Source of the DNA: Salipaludibacillus aurantiacus
Lineage (GTDB): Bacteria > Bacillota > Bacilli > Bacillales > Salisediminibacteriaceae
DNA: 64,000 nt
Assembly (NCBI RefSeq): GCF_900111295.1
Contig: NZ_FOGT01000005.1
Location: forward strand, 124,001 to 188,000
Reading direction: 5' to 3'
Shown piece after piece: positions 63,725-64,000 of this stretch. The notes below the pieces were generated by a model, which worked only from the letters and a program-made list of their open reading frames with translations, ran no database searches and had not been told where the DNA came from. Position numbers and translations under genes: made by a program. Numbering within the stretch: position 1 is the first letter of the stretch; each line of letters begins with the position of its first letter.

Positions 63725-64000
63725 ATGGCCATTAAAAAAGTTGAACATCCCATGATTGAATTCGGGTTACAAACGAAAGGTTCTTATGAACATATGCAAG
63801 AAGCAAAAAAATACCTGCCTGGCGGTGTGACTGCTAATATTAAGCATTTTGCCCCGTATCCGGTAGTTATGGATAAAGGTAAGGGGGCGTGGCTGAAAGA
63901 CGTAGACGGCCACTGGTACGTTGACTACTTAATGGGATACGGATCGCTTGCATTAGGCCACGGTCATTCTAAAATCAAAGAAGCGGTTTACGACCAATTG
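63725..64000 (+). CDS. Class III aminotransferase, N-terminal part (partial)
   Basis: 92 codons to the window edge. The start matches the glutamate-1-semialdehyde aminotransferase-like group (Y-L-P-G-G-V-T, D-V-D-G-H-W-Y-V-D, A-L-G-H-G-H). The PLP lysine lies beyond the edge. Placed next to kamA, it may act on a lysine-derived amine. RBS AAAGGTGGAG. Confidence 0.82.
   Translation, partial: MAIKKVEHPMIEFGLQTKGSYEHMQEAKKYLPGGVTANIKHFAPYPVVMDKGKGAWLKDVDGHWYVDYLMGYGSLALGHGHSKIKEAVYDQL

Overview
The window looks like a chromosome segment from a spore-forming Bacillaceae, probably a haloalkaliphile. The evidence is the Bacillus-type block folC, comC, spoIIB, maf, radC, mreBCD, minCD, spoIVFA-spoIVFB, rplU-prp-rpmA, together with strong AGGAGG ribosome sites, frequent TTG/GTG starts and very acidic secreted and membrane domains. 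The genus-level guess is inference. I see no rRNA, tRNA, CRISPR array, prophage or intact insertion sequence.

Layout. 0-8.4 kb: end of folC, a membrane GGDEF cyclase, a VanW/G5-type surface protein, then prepilin peptidase and pilM-pilN-pilO. 8.8-17 kb: spoIIB, aspA, maf, radC, mreBCD and minCD. 17-22 kb: a sugar ABC importer with its own LacI regulator and several cre/LacI-type operators. 22-27 kb: the SpoIVF protease pair, RNase G, and L21/Prp/L27 with an L21 leader; spo0B-obg, expected next, are absent. 27-36 kb: a beta-propeller lipoprotein, a YhfI-like hydrolase, and pstSCAB-phoU behind a three-repeat PHO box, ending in a response regulator that lacks its phospho-acceptor Asp. 36-47 kb: ald, a PAS-GGDEF-EAL protein with a terminator-bearing leader, a BdbC/thioredoxin pair, iadA, and MarR with an RND pump. 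47-58 kb: a frameshifted TrhA/hemolysin III gene, TetR, Fnr, the DUF1659/DUF2922/YvrJ trio, pcp, a pterin dehydratase, an EAL protein, and a redox region with CcdA, thioredoxin-like and YtkA-like proteins. 58-64 kb: a large radical SAM protein, a Met/His/Gln-rich repeat protein, a lysine 2,3-aminomutase and the start of a class III aminotransferase.

Main discovery. Two genes 2 kb apart are each cut by an in-frame TGA, and in both the reading frame continues with family-typical sequence. One is a GrdB/PrdB-like protein (53081-53821). The other is a PCYCGC-family lipoprotein (55224-55667, minus strand) behind ccdA and a thioredoxin gene. In both, the TGA sits at the first position of a C-x-x-C redox motif, giving U-x-x-C, and is followed after 17-22 nt by a perfect hairpin with a small GG-containing loop, as expected for a bacterial SECIS. 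I read both as selenoproteins that ordinary gene calling would truncate.

Other points. A 335-bp element with 13-bp perfect terminal inverted repeats has partial relatives elsewhere in the window. Six 20-bp tandem units lie upstream of the pst operon. Three c-di-GMP proteins (one GGDEF, one GGDEF-EAL, one EAL) suggest active control of surface behaviour alongside the pilus-type genes.
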